From NCBI RefSeq assembly GCF_013111185.1, contig NZ_WVRE01000007.1, positions 62,001 to 126,000 of the forward strand: DNA of 64,000 nt, read 5' to 3'. The translations under genes were made by a program, and so were the position numbers. The stretch is from Ruegeria sp. HKCCD7303. Its GTDB lineage: Bacteria; Pseudomonadota; Alphaproteobacteria; Rhodobacterales; Rhodobacteraceae. A model generated the notes under the pieces. That model saw only the letters and a program-made list of their open reading frames with translations. It did no database searches and was not told the DNA's origin. Each line of letters begins with the position of its first letter. The first letter of the stretch is position 1. This document shows positions 36,141-45,941 of the stretch, one piece after another.

Positions 36141-36311
36141 TCACTTGGGAGTTTCGCCGAAGTAACCTCCAAAAAATGCAATCATTACCACCAACACACT
36201 CAACAACACCACAATCACCCAAAGCGCTCCGCTACCTCTGGCGAAGTATCCCAACGAGATTAGACCAACCACGAAGATGCCAACTAAGAAGTACAGTACC
36301 GTATTGTCCAA
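36141..36311 (-). CDS. Small two-helix membrane protein (TTG start)
   Basis: A 56-residue frame beginning with TTG at 36309-36311, four bases after GGGGGGAG. It encodes two hydrophobic helices, VLYFLVGIFVVGLISLGYF and ALWVIVVLLSVLVVMIAFF, separated by ARGSG, with a short polar tail GETPK. Good amino-acid choice for membrane helices argues against a random frame. It lies 83 bases downstream of, and on the same strand as, the RND pump. Family not recognised; might be a pump accessory or an independent small protein. Confidence 0.6.
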   Translation of the reverse strand: MDNTVLYFLVGIFVVGLISLGYFARGSGALWVIVVLLSVLVVMIAFFGGYFGETPK

Positions 36312-36349
36312 TTTACTCCCCCCAGAAATTAATACCTAAACTCAAAAGC

Positions 36350-36368
36350 CGCCTGCTTTGCAAAGGCG
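36350..36368 (-). terminator. Candidate terminator after the RND gene
   Basis: On the minus strand CGCCT and AGGCG pair around TTGCAAAGC, followed by GCTTTTG. A second inverted repeat, CCGTTTGA/TCAAACGG (36378-36385 and 36395-36402), overlaps the RND stop codon. Confidence 0.4.
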
Positions 36369-36394
36369 ATCTAAAGACCGTTTGAAAGGCGATA

Positions 36395-39300
36395 TCAAAC
36401 GGCTTTCGGTGAATGTCGAATGCCACTCAGCGTGGCGAACAAAACCGGGACCAATATCATTGTGAGCATCGTGCCCACCGTTAGCCCGCCCATGATCGTA
36501 ACGGCAAGACCCACCCAGAACACGTCTGGCAGCAGCGGTATCACACCCAGAACTGTCGTGGCCGCGGCCAGTACCACGGGGCGAAGCCGTGAGGCCCCTG
36601 CATTCAAAACCGCGTCATAGCCCGGCTGACCTTCGGCCAAGTTATCGTTGATCTGGTCGATCAGAACGATTGCGTTTTTGATCATCATGCCCGCAAGGCT
36701 CATGCCCCCCAGCAGTGCCACGAACCCAAATGGTGTATTCGTGAGGAGCAAGCTCGGAACAATGCCTATCAGCACAAAAGGCACGGTCAGGAAAATGACC
36801 AGCGGTCTGCGGTATGAGTTGAACAGCCCGACGACGATAAGCGCCATGATCGAAAATGCGGGTATCATTCCCGGAATCAAGGACGCTTGTGCAGACACAG
36901 TGTCTTCGTATTCCCCGCCCCATTCCATGCTATAGCCCGGCGGCAACTCAGCCTCCAAAGCGTCAAAATCAGCGAGAACCGCAGCGCGATAGCTGGGCAG
37001 AGTGACACTGTCGATCGGATTGGCTTGCACCGTCAGAACACGGCGCCGGTCGCGACGATTGATCGTCGGGTCTTCGGGCTGGATATTCACGCCGCGTACG
37101 ACCTGCGCCAATGGGACAGGCTCAACAGAAAACGGTGACTGCAGTTGCAGCAGTTCAAAGTTATCCACGGCAGCCACGTCGTCCGCGCCCGGTCGAACAA
37201 TGATGGGCAGCAACTCGTCACCTTCGCGGTAGAGGCCGACTGAGCGTCCGTCGAATGCACGCTTTGTCGTATTCCCAAGATCTTCATAGGTGATACCGGT
37301 CCATCGTGCCCGGTCCTGATCATAGTCGGGGACTGTTTTCAGGACACGGTTGCGCCAATCGGTGCGCGCCACCTTCGTCCATTGATGTTGATCCAATATC
37401 GCGACGGCTCTGTCGCCAATTTCGCGTAAAGTCTCGGGATCGGCATCCGCTGGGCCGATGATGCGGTTTTCGAAAGCCCAAGTATTGCTGGGTCCCACAC
37501 CGAATTGACGTGTGAAGGAGGTCGCCTCGGGCATATTGGCTGCAATCCAAAGCGAGATCTCTTTGGTCATCTCTGGAATGTCGCGATAATCCTCGACGTT
37601 CACGATGACTTGCGCGTAGGACGGGTTTGTTCCTTCAGGGTCGACCGGCAAGTAGAAACGCGGCGGGCCAGCGCCGATAAAGCTTGCGATACCGGTTACG
37701 CGATCATCCATTTCCACCTGCGCTTCGATCCGCGTGATGGCCTCGGATACTGCTTCGATCCGAGTTCCTTCTGGGGCGTAATAGTCGATCATGTACTTGG
37801 TCATCGAAGAGGTCGGGAAGAACAACTGTGTAACGGTTCCAAAACCGATCCCGGCAATAACCAGTGCAGCGACGGCCACTCCGATCGTCAGATAGCGAAC
37901 CCGGATCGCAGCGGCCAGAAAGCGGCGGTAAACGGCGTATAGACCGGTGTCAAAGGTCTCTTTGGCTCCACCCTTTGGGTCCGGCAGCATGGCAACACAC
38001 TGTAAAGGCGTGACTGTCATCGACAACAACCAACTGACCAACAGCGCGATTCCGACAACCGAAAACAGCGTCCGGCAGTATTCTCCTGCGCTCTCAACTG
38101 ACGCAAAGATCGGGTAGAACGCCATAACTGCAACGAATGTTGCCCCAAGCAGAGACATAGCGGGGCGCGTGGCAGCATCGATAGCGGCTTTCGCCCGGTC
38201 CATTCCCTGTGACATTCGAACCATGGCGCCATCTGCAACCACGATCGAGTTATCGACCATCATACCAAGCGCAATGATCAACGCGCCCAAGGACATGCGT
38301 TGAAGATCTATTCCTAGCATCGCGAGCGGGATAAAGGTGGCAAGTATCGTCAGGATCAATCCGCTACCTATTATGATCCCCATGCGAACACCCATCGCCA
38401 GGGTCAAAACGACCAGAACAATCGCGACAGCTTGTCCAAGGCTGACTAAGAAGCTGCTGACTGCCAGATTCACGTCGTCAGATTGCCAATGAACCCGTTC
38501 GACCTCGATGCCTACCGGCAGGCCTGCGATCAGTTCCGTTACTCTGGCGTCTACGGCCTCACCAACGCTGACAACGTTGACACCAGACTGGAAGGATATC
38601 GCCAAACCAATAGACGGAAGGCCGTTATAACGCATCATGGTCGTCGGTGGATCAGCATAGCCTTCCTGGACCTCAACGATTTCACCAAGCCTTAGTAACT
38701 CTGGTCCACGGCGCTGGCCGCTTTGAGCTTGGTCCAGACCGCTTGGCCGAACAACCAAATCAGCGATGTCTTTCGGGCTGGTGAATGTGCCGCTTGGCGC
38801 AATGCGCATGCGATAGTCGCCGATATTTACGCGGCCTGCATCCACAATCGCGTTTTGGGTTTGCAAGGTATTGAGGATGGTCTGAGCCGAAACACCCAAT
38901 GCTGCCAAGGCTTCTTCCCGTGTCTCCAAATAGATGACCCTATCGCGATCCCCCCAAAGATCGACTCGGCCGACGCCGTCGATCAACGAAAGCTCTCGTT
39001 TGAAGTCTTCGGCAAAATCGTCAAGCTCGCGGGCGGAGAAGCCATCAGACGTCATCGCCAGAAGTAGACCGAAAACATCACCGAAATCATCATTGATCGC
39101 AGGACGACCAGCGCCTGGTGGAAGGTCTGTTTCAACGTCTCTGACTTTGCGACGCAACGTGTCCCAGATCTGCGGTAGTTGATCCGACCAATAGTTCGGG
39201 CGGATCTCGACTATGATTGTCGACACACCCGCTCTGCTTTCGCTCGAGATGTAGTCAATCTCTTTGATCTCTTGGAGTTTTAGTTCGATCCGTTCGGTAA

Positions 39301-39487
39301 CCTCCTGCTCAACTTCGGCCGGGCTGGCACCGGGATAGAGGGTGGTCACAACAGCAGTCTTGATTGTGAATTCGGGGTCTTCCAACTGCCCAAGGCTAAA
39401 GAATGCTGAAATGCCGCCCAACGTGAGCATGACGACAGTGAACCAAACAAATTTGGCGTTGCGGATCGAAAAAGCCGCCAAACCCAT
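36395..39487 (-). CDS. RND efflux pump inner-membrane transporter (AcrB/MexF superfamily)
   Basis: A 1030-residue, full-length RND permease. It starts with a membrane helix (MGLAAFSIRNAKFVWFTVVM), followed by porter-domain repeats, the mid-protein helix block (MVDNSIVVADGAM is the TM4 Asp region) and the mirror block (IKNAIVLIDQIN) near the end. It uses the proton gradient to export drugs, lipids or metals. The subfamily resembles pumps lacking a dedicated outer-membrane gene in the operon. Its ATG overlaps the adaptor stop as TAATG, showing coupling. Confidence 0.92.
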   Translation of the reverse strand: MGLAAFSIRNAKFVWFTVVMLTLGGISAFFSLGQLEDPEFTIKTAVVTTLYPGASPAEVEQEVTERIELKLQEIKEIDYISSESRAGVSTIIVEIRPNYWSDQLPQIWDTLRRKVRDVETDLPPGAGRPAINDDFGDVFGLLLAMTSDGFSARELDDFAEDFKRELSLIDGVGRVDLWGDRDRVIYLETREEALAALGVSAQTILNTLQTQNAIVDAGRVNIGDYRMRIAPSGTFTSPKDIADLVVRPSGLDQAQSGQRRGPELLRLGEIVEVQEGYADPPTTMMRYNGLPSIGLAISFQSGVNVVSVGEAVDARVTELIAGLPVGIEVERVHWQSDDVNLAVSSFLVSLGQAVAIVLVVLTLAMGVRMGIIIGSGLILTILATFIPLAMLGIDLQRMSLGALIIALGMMVDNSIVVADGAMVRMSQGMDRAKAAIDAATRPAMSLLGATFVAVMAFYPIFASVESAGEYCRTLFSVVGIALLVSWLLSMTVTPLQCVAMLPDPKGGAKETFDTGLYAVYRRFLAAAIRVRYLTIGVAVAALVIAGIGFGTVTQLFFPTSSMTKYMIDYYAPEGTRIEAVSEAITRIEAQVEMDDRVTGIASFIGAGPPRFYLPVDPEGTNPSYAQVIVNVEDYRDIPEMTKEISLWIAANMPEATSFTRQFGVGPSNTWAFENRIIGPADADPETLREIGDRAVAILDQHQWTKVARTDWRNRVLKTVPDYDQDRARWTGITYEDLGNTTKRAFDGRSVGLYREGDELLPIIVRPGADDVAAVDNFELLQLQSPFSVEPVPLAQVVRGVNIQPEDPTINRRDRRRVLTVQANPIDSVTLPSYRAAVLADFDALEAELPPGYSMEWGGEYEDTVSAQASLIPGMIPAFSIMALIVVGLFNSYRRPLVIFLTVPFVLIGIVPSLLLTNTPFGFVALLGGMSLAGMMIKNAIVLIDQINDNLAEGQPGYDAVLNAGASRLRPVVLAAATTVLGVIPLLPDVFWVGLAVTIMGGLTVGTMLTMILVPVLFATLSGIRHSPKAV

Positions 39488-40584
39488 TAGTCCGTGTCCT
39501 CAGAAAGCAGCGAAACTTTCTGACCTTCTCGCAGAGAGTTTGCCCCGGCAGTGACAACCACGTCACCAAATTCCAGCCCCTCGCTAACGGCCACCCCTTG
39601 CGACCGTGGAGTGCCAAGCGAAACCTTCCTTGCCGTTACAGTTTCTGAGCCGGTATCAAATACCCAGACATGCGGATCGGTTTCCCCTTCAGGCACGAAA
39701 ACCGCGCTGGCAGGAACCATGATCGCATCGAATGGTTCGTGCCCTTCCTTTGGTTTTCCGCGAACGCGTCCTGCCATACCCGGAAGAACAAGTGCGTCTT
39801 CGGGCTGCTCCATTATCAATGTGACAGGGAATGTTCGTGTCGTCGCCGAAGCCTCTGATCCAATCTCACTAATTTCTGCGGGTAGAACAACGTCCCCCAA
39901 AGCGTCAAAAGTGACGGTTATGTCTTCAATGTGCGGGATAAGGGCAATGTATCGTTCGGGGATATCGATCACCACTTCGATGTGCTCGGCATCCAGAATG
40001 CGCAGCACTGGAGTTTGTGCTGCGACTTCTTCAAAATCTTCAATGTATTTGGCGACAACACGACCATCGAACGGTGCGGCCAAGCTCGTATAGGTTAAAT
40101 CCAAAGTCGCTCTGTCCAGTGCGCCTTGAACAGAATTGATTGCTGCCTGAGCCGACGTTTCGCCTGCAACAAACCGGTCGAGTGTCGCCTGAGCGGCAAC
40201 ATCTTTTTCAACCAACGATCGCTGCCGATCTGTTTGCAATTTGGCGTTTTCGAACGTCGCCTGCGCGCTCTCAAGCTCAGCAGTAAGCCGATCGACTTCA
40301 GCCTGGTAGGGGGCCGGATCCAAGGCCGCGACAACAGCACCTTTCGTCACAAGGTCACCAACCTGAACGTCGACGCCAACAACATTGCCCGGCACGCGAA
40401 AGGCCAATGATACTTCGCGTGCAGCTCTGGCCGTTCCCACAAAGTAACGATCATGCAAACTCGAAAGGTCAGAAATCTCAGTTGCTCTGACAGGTCGGAT
40501 TGTTGTTTCGGTCGCTTCTTCTTCCTTCTCCCAGCAGCCGGTAAGCAACACGAAAGCAAAAAGCCAAACAGATAGTTTCCTCAT
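39487..40584 (-). CDS. RND efflux periplasmic adaptor lipoprotein
   Basis: A 365-residue membrane-fusion protein. A lipoprotein signal ends in LLTGC (lipidated Cys17). A lipoyl half (FRVPGNVVGVDVQVGDLV), a coiled-coil hairpin (about residues 75-145), the second lipoyl half (SLAAPFDGRVV) and beta-barrel follow. Start at 40584 behind GGGAGGGGG. It links the RND pump to an outer-membrane channel encoded elsewhere. Confidence 0.9.
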   Translation of the reverse strand: MRKLSVWLFAFVLLTGCWEKEEEATETTIRPVRATEISDLSSLHDRYFVGTARAAREVSLAFRVPGNVVGVDVQVGDLVTKGAVVAALDPAPYQAEVDRLTAELESAQATFENAKLQTDRQRSLVEKDVAAQATLDRFVAGETSAQAAINSVQGALDRATLDLTYTSLAAPFDGRVVAKYIEDFEEVAAQTPVLRILDAEHIEVVIDIPERYIALIPHIEDITVTFDALGDVVLPAEISEIGSEASATTRTFPVTLIMEQPEDALVLPGMAGRVRGKPKEGHEPFDAIMVPASAVFVPEGETDPHVWVFDTGSETVTARKVSLGTPRSQGVAVSEGLEFGDVVVTAGANSLREGQKVSLLSEDTD

Positions 40585-40793
40585 ATCCCCCTCCCGTACG
40601 ACCCGCATTTCTCTCTTCGTCTCTGTGAAGGTGGCTCAACTTGCGGATTTTGCGTCTAAAGCTGTTGAAATTGTACGCGCTTATTTAACAAAGTCAAAAA
40701 TCCGAATTTATTTACTGCGAAGAAGAGAATTCTGAGAAAACCTATTCAGGCGACCAAAATTTTAGGCTGACAACTTCGCAACACGACGTCGTC

Positions 40794-41285
40794 TTGATGC
40801 TGCCGTTTGTCTTATCGATCGTGCAGAAGGCTGTTTTTTTGAAATTGGAGAAGCTGCGCCGGAAGACAAATACCCAGAGATTACTGTGTGTCAGAACACA
40901 GCCAAGAGCGGCTTGTGGAAAATCCAGCCCCATTACGATGCAGTCTGAGACATTCTGCGTCGGTTTCATACTTTCGCCAGATGTGCATTTTCAGTTGCTG
41001 GGGCAAATGATGATCCTTGGACCTGGTGGCAAAACAAGCGTTCGCACAGGTGAATAGGGTATGCGTCTTATCGCAACCTTACGCGCATCGCTGAGGGAGG
41101 TGCGTTGTGGCTGGTGGAACTTCGTTTCATTGTCCAGAGACATGATTGAGCAAGTCAAAAAGGCATGGAAGGCGGCGGATTGGTTCAAAGGTCAATTCCA
41201 GCTACCGCCGGGTGATGTTGCCGACCATATCCCGATCACGCAAGAACTTGAGCGAACACCGCCGCAAAGTAAATTCGAGCCTTAG
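40794..41285 (+). pseudogene. Decayed pirin-family gene
   Basis: In one frame one reads GKSSPITMQSETFCVGFILS, then GQMMILGPGGKTSVRTGE, a TAG stop at 41055-41057, then GMRLIATL and finally WWNFVSLSRDMIEQVKKAWK with LPPGDVADHIPI. This is the C-terminal cupin of pirin (GKSSPV, GE..L, WWNFVSS...I..AK..W). The metal-binding N-terminal cupin is missing and the middle has a deletion near HFQLLGQ. The remaining gap (40609-40793) shows no gene. Confidence 0.65.
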
Positions 41286-41337
41286 ACCTGTCGTTTTGGC
41301 CCGGGGTAGTCATTTCTTGATAGTCCGTAATCCCGAT

Positions 41338-42159
41338 TTACAGCCCCAGAATGTCTCGTGCCTGATCAACTGTGGCAACCGGACGATTATACTGGGCGCA
41401 GATTTCAGCAGTCCGCATCACGAGCGCTGCGTTTGATGGTGCCAGCGTATTGCGATCCAGGCGCACGTTATCTTCTAACCCTGTTCGCGCATGACCACCT
41501 GAGGAAATCGCCCAGTGGTTCAGAACCTCTTGTTGCGCACCGATGCCGGCCGCACACCAAGGTGCCCCCGGAAACAGCCGGTTGACAGTTTTCACGTAGA
41601 AATCAAAGACGTCCCGATCAGCAGGCATTGCGTTTTTGACACCCATGACGAACTGCACATAGGGCGTGTTTTTTATCTGCCCTTTCGTGTGCATCTCAGC
41701 CGCTTTCAGAATATGGCTGAGATCGAAGGCTTCGATCTCAGGCTTGATGTCATACGTCACCATCTCAGCCGCCAACCAGTCGACCAGATCGGGCGGGTTT
41801 TCGTAGACGCGTGTGGGGAAGTTGTTCGATCCTACCGACAAAGAGGCCATGTCCGGTCGCAACGGCAACATGCCACCACGCGTCTTGCCCGCTCCGGACC
41901 GTCCTCCGGTTGAAAACTGAATGATCATACCGGGGCAGTGTTTCTCCAGCCCCTCTTTCAACCTTGCGAACTTCTCAGGGTCGCTCGACGGTGTTTGATC
42001 ATCGTTGCGAACATGAGCATGGCAGATCGTCGCTCCTGCCTCGAATGCCGCGTGTGTGCTTTCGATTTGTTCCTCGACCTTTATCGGCACCGCCGGGTTG
42101 TTGGCCTTGGTCGGCAATGACCCGGTGATCGCGACGCAAATTATACAAGGCTCTGCCAT
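41338..42159 (-). CDS. BKACE-family beta-keto acid cleavage enzyme
   Basis: A 273-residue protein of the family annotated as 3-keto-5-aminohexanoate cleavage enzyme (Kce/BKACE, DUF849). It has the zinc-site loop TICHAHVRND (two His), FSTGGRSGAGKTR and GHARTGLEDN with the active-site Arg-Asp-Glu region. The family uses acetyl-CoA to cleave a beta-keto acid into acetoacetate and a shorter acyl-CoA. ATG at 42159 follows AAAGAGGCG; upstream in-frame sequence lies in the dioxygenase gene. As last gene of a hydroxyquinol operon its substrate is inferred to be 3-oxoadipate. Confidence 0.88.
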   Translation of the reverse strand: MAEPCIICVAITGSLPTKANNPAVPIKVEEQIESTHAAFEAGATICHAHVRNDDQTPSSDPEKFARLKEGLEKHCPGMIIQFSTGGRSGAGKTRGGMLPLRPDMASLSVGSNNFPTRVYENPPDLVDWLAAEMVTYDIKPEIEAFDLSHILKAAEMHTKGQIKNTPYVQFVMGVKNAMPADRDVFDFYVKTVNRLFPGAPWCAAGIGAQQEVLNHWAISSGGHARTGLEDNVRLDRNTLAPSNAALVMRTAEICAQYNRPVATVDQARDILGL

Positions 42160-42160
42160 G

Positions 42161-43045
42161 TCACGCCTCTTTGGGGGCAAGAACGAAATCGAATTCAACG
42201 TCCCAATACGGGCCCTCAAAGCCAACTTCTGTAGATCGTGCCGGGTCATCGACGCGATTGAACTCTGCGATCAGACTCTCTTTGACCCCAAATACTGCGT
42301 CCGAGTTGATGTATTTGTCATCGGGATCAAAGATATGGGTTGTCAGGTCGTCATACCCGTCTTTCGACACGATATAGTGCAGATGCGCTGGCCGAAACGG
42401 GTGCCGTCCCAGACGCTTCAACAGATCGCCAACCGGCCCGTCATCCGGGATTGGATAGTTCTTTGGCCGCACCGCACGGAACCAATAGGTCCCATCAACA
42501 CCGGTTGTGAAGACGCCGCGCAGGTTGAAATCGGGCTGAATGCCTTTCTGTTGTACGTCGTAAAACCCGTCATCATTGGCTTGCCAGACATCAATCTTGA
42601 CGCCTTCCAACGGGCTGCCTTCCACATCGGTGACACGACCCCGCACCACCATGTCCTCACCCTTTTGGTCGAGACAAATGTTGTGCCCCATCTCATATTC
42701 CGGCGCGCCGCCCACATGGAAAGGACCCAGCACGGTGTTCTCGGAGGCACCGGTTGGACGACGAGAATTCACGGCATCCACCAGCATCGACACGCCCAGA
42801 ACATCGGACAGGAGAATGTATTCTTGCCGCCAGTCATCGCACATGTGCCCGACCTTGGTCAGGAACATGATCGCCTCAAACCACTCCTGCTGCGTTGGTT
42901 CAATTTCCTTCACGGCTTCATGGAGCTTTCGCGTGATGACCTCCATCACCTGCTTCAGCCGTTCGCTTTCTGCGTTTTTGTTCCGTGCGGTGACGACCTC
43001 GGCCGAGTTTTCTTCGGTAAAGTATCCCATCTCATGCGAGTCCAT
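42161..43045 (-). CDS. Intradiol dioxygenase, hydroxyquinol 1,2-dioxygenase type
   Basis: A 294-residue non-heme Fe(III) dioxygenase. N-terminal helical dimer region (ESERLKQVMEVITRKLHEAV) and a beta-sandwich with the iron ligands: Tyr in TYWFRAVRPKNYPIP (two Tyr) and His in RPAHLHYIVS (two His). This is the catechol/hydroxyquinol 1,2-dioxygenase subfamily, not the protocatechuate type. It opens the ring to maleylacetate or a muconate. Sits in operon between hydroxylase and BKACE genes, with 39- and 1-base gaps. Hydroxyquinol is favoured because a maleylacetate reductase and no cycloisomerase are in the operon. Confidence 0.88.
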   Translation of the reverse strand: MDSHEMGYFTEENSAEVVTARNKNAESERLKQVMEVITRKLHEAVKEIEPTQQEWFEAIMFLTKVGHMCDDWRQEYILLSDVLGVSMLVDAVNSRRPTGASENTVLGPFHVGGAPEYEMGHNICLDQKGEDMVVRGRVTDVEGSPLEGVKIDVWQANDDGFYDVQQKGIQPDFNLRGVFTTGVDGTYWFRAVRPKNYPIPDDGPVGDLLKRLGRHPFRPAHLHYIVSKDGYDDLTTHIFDPDDKYINSDAVFGVKESLIAEFNRVDDPARSTEVGFEGPYWDVEFDFVLAPKEA

Positions 43046-43084
43046 TTTGGCCTCCTGACTTGTGTAAGTTTGCTCCAGATTGGC

Positions 43085-44842
43085 TCATCGCGAAAGTACT
43101 GTTGTCAGCGCGCGACGCAGTTCGGCTTCGGCATCCGCAACCATATCGGCTGAGCGCCACGCCACATGTTGATCAGGACGGACCAACAAACAGCCTGTAT
43201 CCGAAATCTCGGACGCGCGCGCCCAATCCCCGGTGTGGTCAACATAGGTCTGGCGCGGGCCGATAACGTGACAGCGAATGGGCATGCCCAGCTCTTTCGC
43301 GATCATCTCGGCTGCTTTTACCCATGCCTCGCCACCAATCCCGGTCAGCACAGTGAATTCTCCACGACCGCACAGATCCAGCGTTGAATGCTTGTTCCCG
43401 GTGTCATGATCGAACACCCAGACATGCGGAATGCGCGCACCGGGCCATGTCGTCGGCTGGTAGTGCAGCTCGGCATCCTGATCAAAACCGGGATTGGGTT
43501 GACCATCCGTTTCAATCGCACAGGAGTCGTAGCGTTGGTTCATTTCCACGCCATGTGCATCGAACTCATACTTCTTGAAGGCAATCGCCTCGCGGATGGC
43601 TTGTCTTTGTGCTGCGGCTTCAGGCGTTGATCCTGAGCGTGCCTCAAGGTTGCTTTGCATGACCTCTGGGTCGACGCCTTCGGCCATTCCGAGCGATTCA
43701 AAGATCGGTCCGAATTCACCGATGGATTGATTGGCCCGTGTGACGATCTGCTTTGCCACTGGCGCACGTTCTTCGCTGTAGCTGTCCAGCAGGTTTTCTC
43801 CTGCATGACCTTTCAGGACAGCCGCCAGTTTCCAGGCGAGGTTGAAGCTATCCTGAATCGACGTGTTCGACCCCAGCCCGTTCGACGGTGGGTGTCGGTG
43901 TGCCGCATCACCCATGATGAACACGCGATCCTTCTGCATATGGGTCGCGTACATGTTGTTGACGGTCCAGGTGTTGGCGCTGATCAATTCGATCTCAAGC
44001 TCGGGGTCGCCAACAAGCTGGCGCGCAACCTGCGTAGCCATGGCCTCGTCAACTTCGGGCGCTGGTTGGTTGATGTCATAGCCCCAGACGATGAGCCATT
44101 CGTTCCATGGGCGGACCATGCGGACCAGACCCATGCCGATGCCACCGACATTCGCGCCTGGTTGCATCACCCAGTAGAGGACCGACGGCCGATGCGCGAC
44201 ATATTTACTGAGATCTGCGCGGAACAGGATGTTCATGGACCCGCCGACGCCCATCTGTCCTTCGAAAGGCAGACCGGCATGTTCGGCGACCAGAGAATTG
44301 CCCCCATCCGCGCCGACCAGGTATTTCGACCGGATGGTGATTTCTTTGCCGGACAAACGATCTAAACACGTCGTTGTCACACCATCTGCATCTTGCTCAT
44401 GTCGCAAGTATTCGGTGCTCATCCGCGCTTGCGTGCCTCGGCGGCAGGCCGTGCCAAATAAGATCGGCTCCATGAATGTTTGTGGCAGATCGTTCATCAT
44501 CGTCGGGCTGGACAGCAGGTGTTCGGCCTTGGACAGAGGATGATTACCCCAGCTTTTCATCCGTCCGATTTCCTCGCCCGCGAGGCTTTCGCAGAACACA
44601 TTTTCACCCATCAAGTCCTGATGCGCTGCGTGCATGTAGGCCTCTGCTTCAACCTCGTGACCAAGGTCGCGCAGCACCTCCATCGTGCGCTGATTGGTGA
44701 TATGTGCCCGCGGCGTATTGGCCAGCCAGCGATAGCGGTTGATGACCATATTCTCGACGCCGTAGCTGGACAGCAAAGCCGCCGTTGCAGACCCCGCTGG
44801 GCCGGTCCCGATGATCAGGACATCCGTTGTGATGGTGGCCAT
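43085..44842 (-). CDS. FAD-dependent aromatic hydroxylase (TfdB/PheA type)
   Basis: A 585-residue flavoprotein monooxygenase. FAD-binding IIGTGPAGSATA near residue 11, DG motif VGADGGNSLVAEH, and second FAD motif FIMGDAAHRHPPSNGLG. A thioredoxin-like C-terminal domain ends with LVRPDQHVAWR, as in 2,4-dichlorophenol 6-monooxygenase and phenol hydroxylase relatives. It adds one hydroxyl group to a phenol using NAD(P)H and O2. In this operon it would make hydroxyquinol from a resorcinol- or phenol-type substrate. Confidence 0.9.
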   Translation of the reverse strand: MATITTDVLIIGTGPAGSATAALLSSYGVENMVINRYRWLANTPRAHITNQRTMEVLRDLGHEVEAEAYMHAAHQDLMGENVFCESLAGEEIGRMKSWGNHPLSKAEHLLSSPTMMNDLPQTFMEPILFGTACRRGTQARMSTEYLRHEQDADGVTTTCLDRLSGKEITIRSKYLVGADGGNSLVAEHAGLPFEGQMGVGGSMNILFRADLSKYVAHRPSVLYWVMQPGANVGGIGMGLVRMVRPWNEWLIVWGYDINQPAPEVDEAMATQVARQLVGDPELEIELISANTWTVNNMYATHMQKDRVFIMGDAAHRHPPSNGLGSNTSIQDSFNLAWKLAAVLKGHAGENLLDSYSEERAPVAKQIVTRANQSIGEFGPIFESLGMAEGVDPEVMQSNLEARSGSTPEAAAQRQAIREAIAFKKYEFDAHGVEMNQRYDSCAIETDGQPNPGFDQDAELHYQPTTWPGARIPHVWVFDHDTGNKHSTLDLCGRGEFTVLTGIGGEAWVKAAEMIAKELGMPIRCHVIGPRQTYVDHTGDWARASEISDTGCLLVRPDQHVAWRSADMVADAEAELRRALTTVLSR

Positions 44843-44843
44843 G

Positions 44844-45941
44844 TTACGCCTCCCTCTGTTTGTCAGATTGAATTGAGTTGAGGCCGTCCTTTGGGTTCGT
44901 CAGCACAAGGCGACGGCGCACAGGGAAAATCTGCAGCCCAGTCTTTTCTGAGATCAGCCCCCACAGACCGCGGGGGGCGAAGAGCATGACGGCGATCCCG
45001 ATTAGACCAAGCACCATGAGGTACCAGGAGCCGTAGTCGGCCAGCAGGCTTTGCAAGATGAAGAAGATCAGCACGCCCAGGATCGGGCCTTCGATGGTGC
45101 CAATTCCACCGATCACGACGATGAAGATCACATAGGCAGTCCAGTCGGTGACCGAGAACGCCGCATCCGGCGAAATCCGCAGCTTTTGCACATAGATCAG
45201 AGCGCCGGTCAGCCCGGTTCCCGCGGCGGAGACCAAGTAGACCAGCCATTTCATCCGCGCCGCATCGACGCCAACGGATTTCGCGGCTTCAATATTGTCA
45301 CGTACTGCAGCCAGCGCCAGCCCGCGCTTTGTTCTGAGCAGCCAGTAGATGCCCGCAATCGTTGCGATCACAAGCGCCAAAGCCAGCCAGTAGGTCAAGA
45401 TATCGCGCGCTGCAGCACCGCGAACGTCGAAGGTGGTCTGAATCCACTCGGTCGCCCACATCTCACGCGTTGCGGTTCTTGGCAGAGAGGTTCCGGTGCC
45501 GCCGCCGAGCATTTTCCATTGGGCCACCAGCAGGCGCATGACCTCTGCGATGACCCAGGTGCCAATGGCGAAATAGGCCCCTTGCAGTCGGAAGGTGAAA
45601 AAGGCCGTAGGGATAGCGACGATCAGGGCTGCGACGCCGCCCAAAAGGATTGCCGGAACCGGGTCCAAGCCCCACAGGATCACGCCGCCAAACATGGCGT
45701 AAGCGCCCATGCCCACGAAGGCTTGCTGCCCGACTGAAACCAAACCGCCGTAACCAGCCAGCAAATTCCAGAACTGTGCCAACACCAGCATCGTGAAGAT
45801 AAAGAACAGGTCCTGGATCAATCCCCGGCTAGCGAAGGTCGGCAGCAGGATGAACAGGATGATCAAAGCGATACAGACCGCTCCTGCGCTGTAGGACGCG
45901 CGGGTCTGTGTCTGGACGCGGTACATTGCAGTATCAGTCAT
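44844..45941 (-). CDS. Branched-chain-type ABC permease (LivM)
   Basis: A 365-residue permease of the LivM family with about ten helices. The conserved YGGLVSVGQQAFVGMGAYA and TNARGLALAAVRDNIEAAKSVG-like coupling region are present. Start at 45941, one base overlapping the LivH stop; the ~50 residues further upstream in frame lie inside livH and are not homologous. Importer for an aromatic acid or phenol is inferred from the operon. Confidence 0.9.
   Translation of the reverse strand: MTDTAMYRVQTQTRASYSAGAVCIALIILFILLPTFASRGLIQDLFFIFTMLVLAQFWNLLAGYGGLVSVGQQAFVGMGAYAMFGGVILWGLDPVPAILLGGVAALIVAIPTAFFTFRLQGAYFAIGTWVIAEVMRLLVAQWKMLGGGTGTSLPRTATREMWATEWIQTTFDVRGAAARDILTYWLALALVIATIAGIYWLLRTKRGLALAAVRDNIEAAKSVGVDAARMKWLVYLVSAAGTGLTGALIYVQKLRISPDAAFSVTDWTAYVIFIVVIGGIGTIEGPILGVLIFFILQSLLADYGSWYLMVLGLIGIAVMLFAPRGLWGLISEKTGLQIFPVRRRLVLTNPKDGLNSIQSDKQREA

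Noticed and set aside
42056..43153. 365-codon plus-strand frame opposite the dioxygenase gene
   Set aside because: Antisense shadow; the minus strand encodes all iron ligands of an intradiol dioxygenase.
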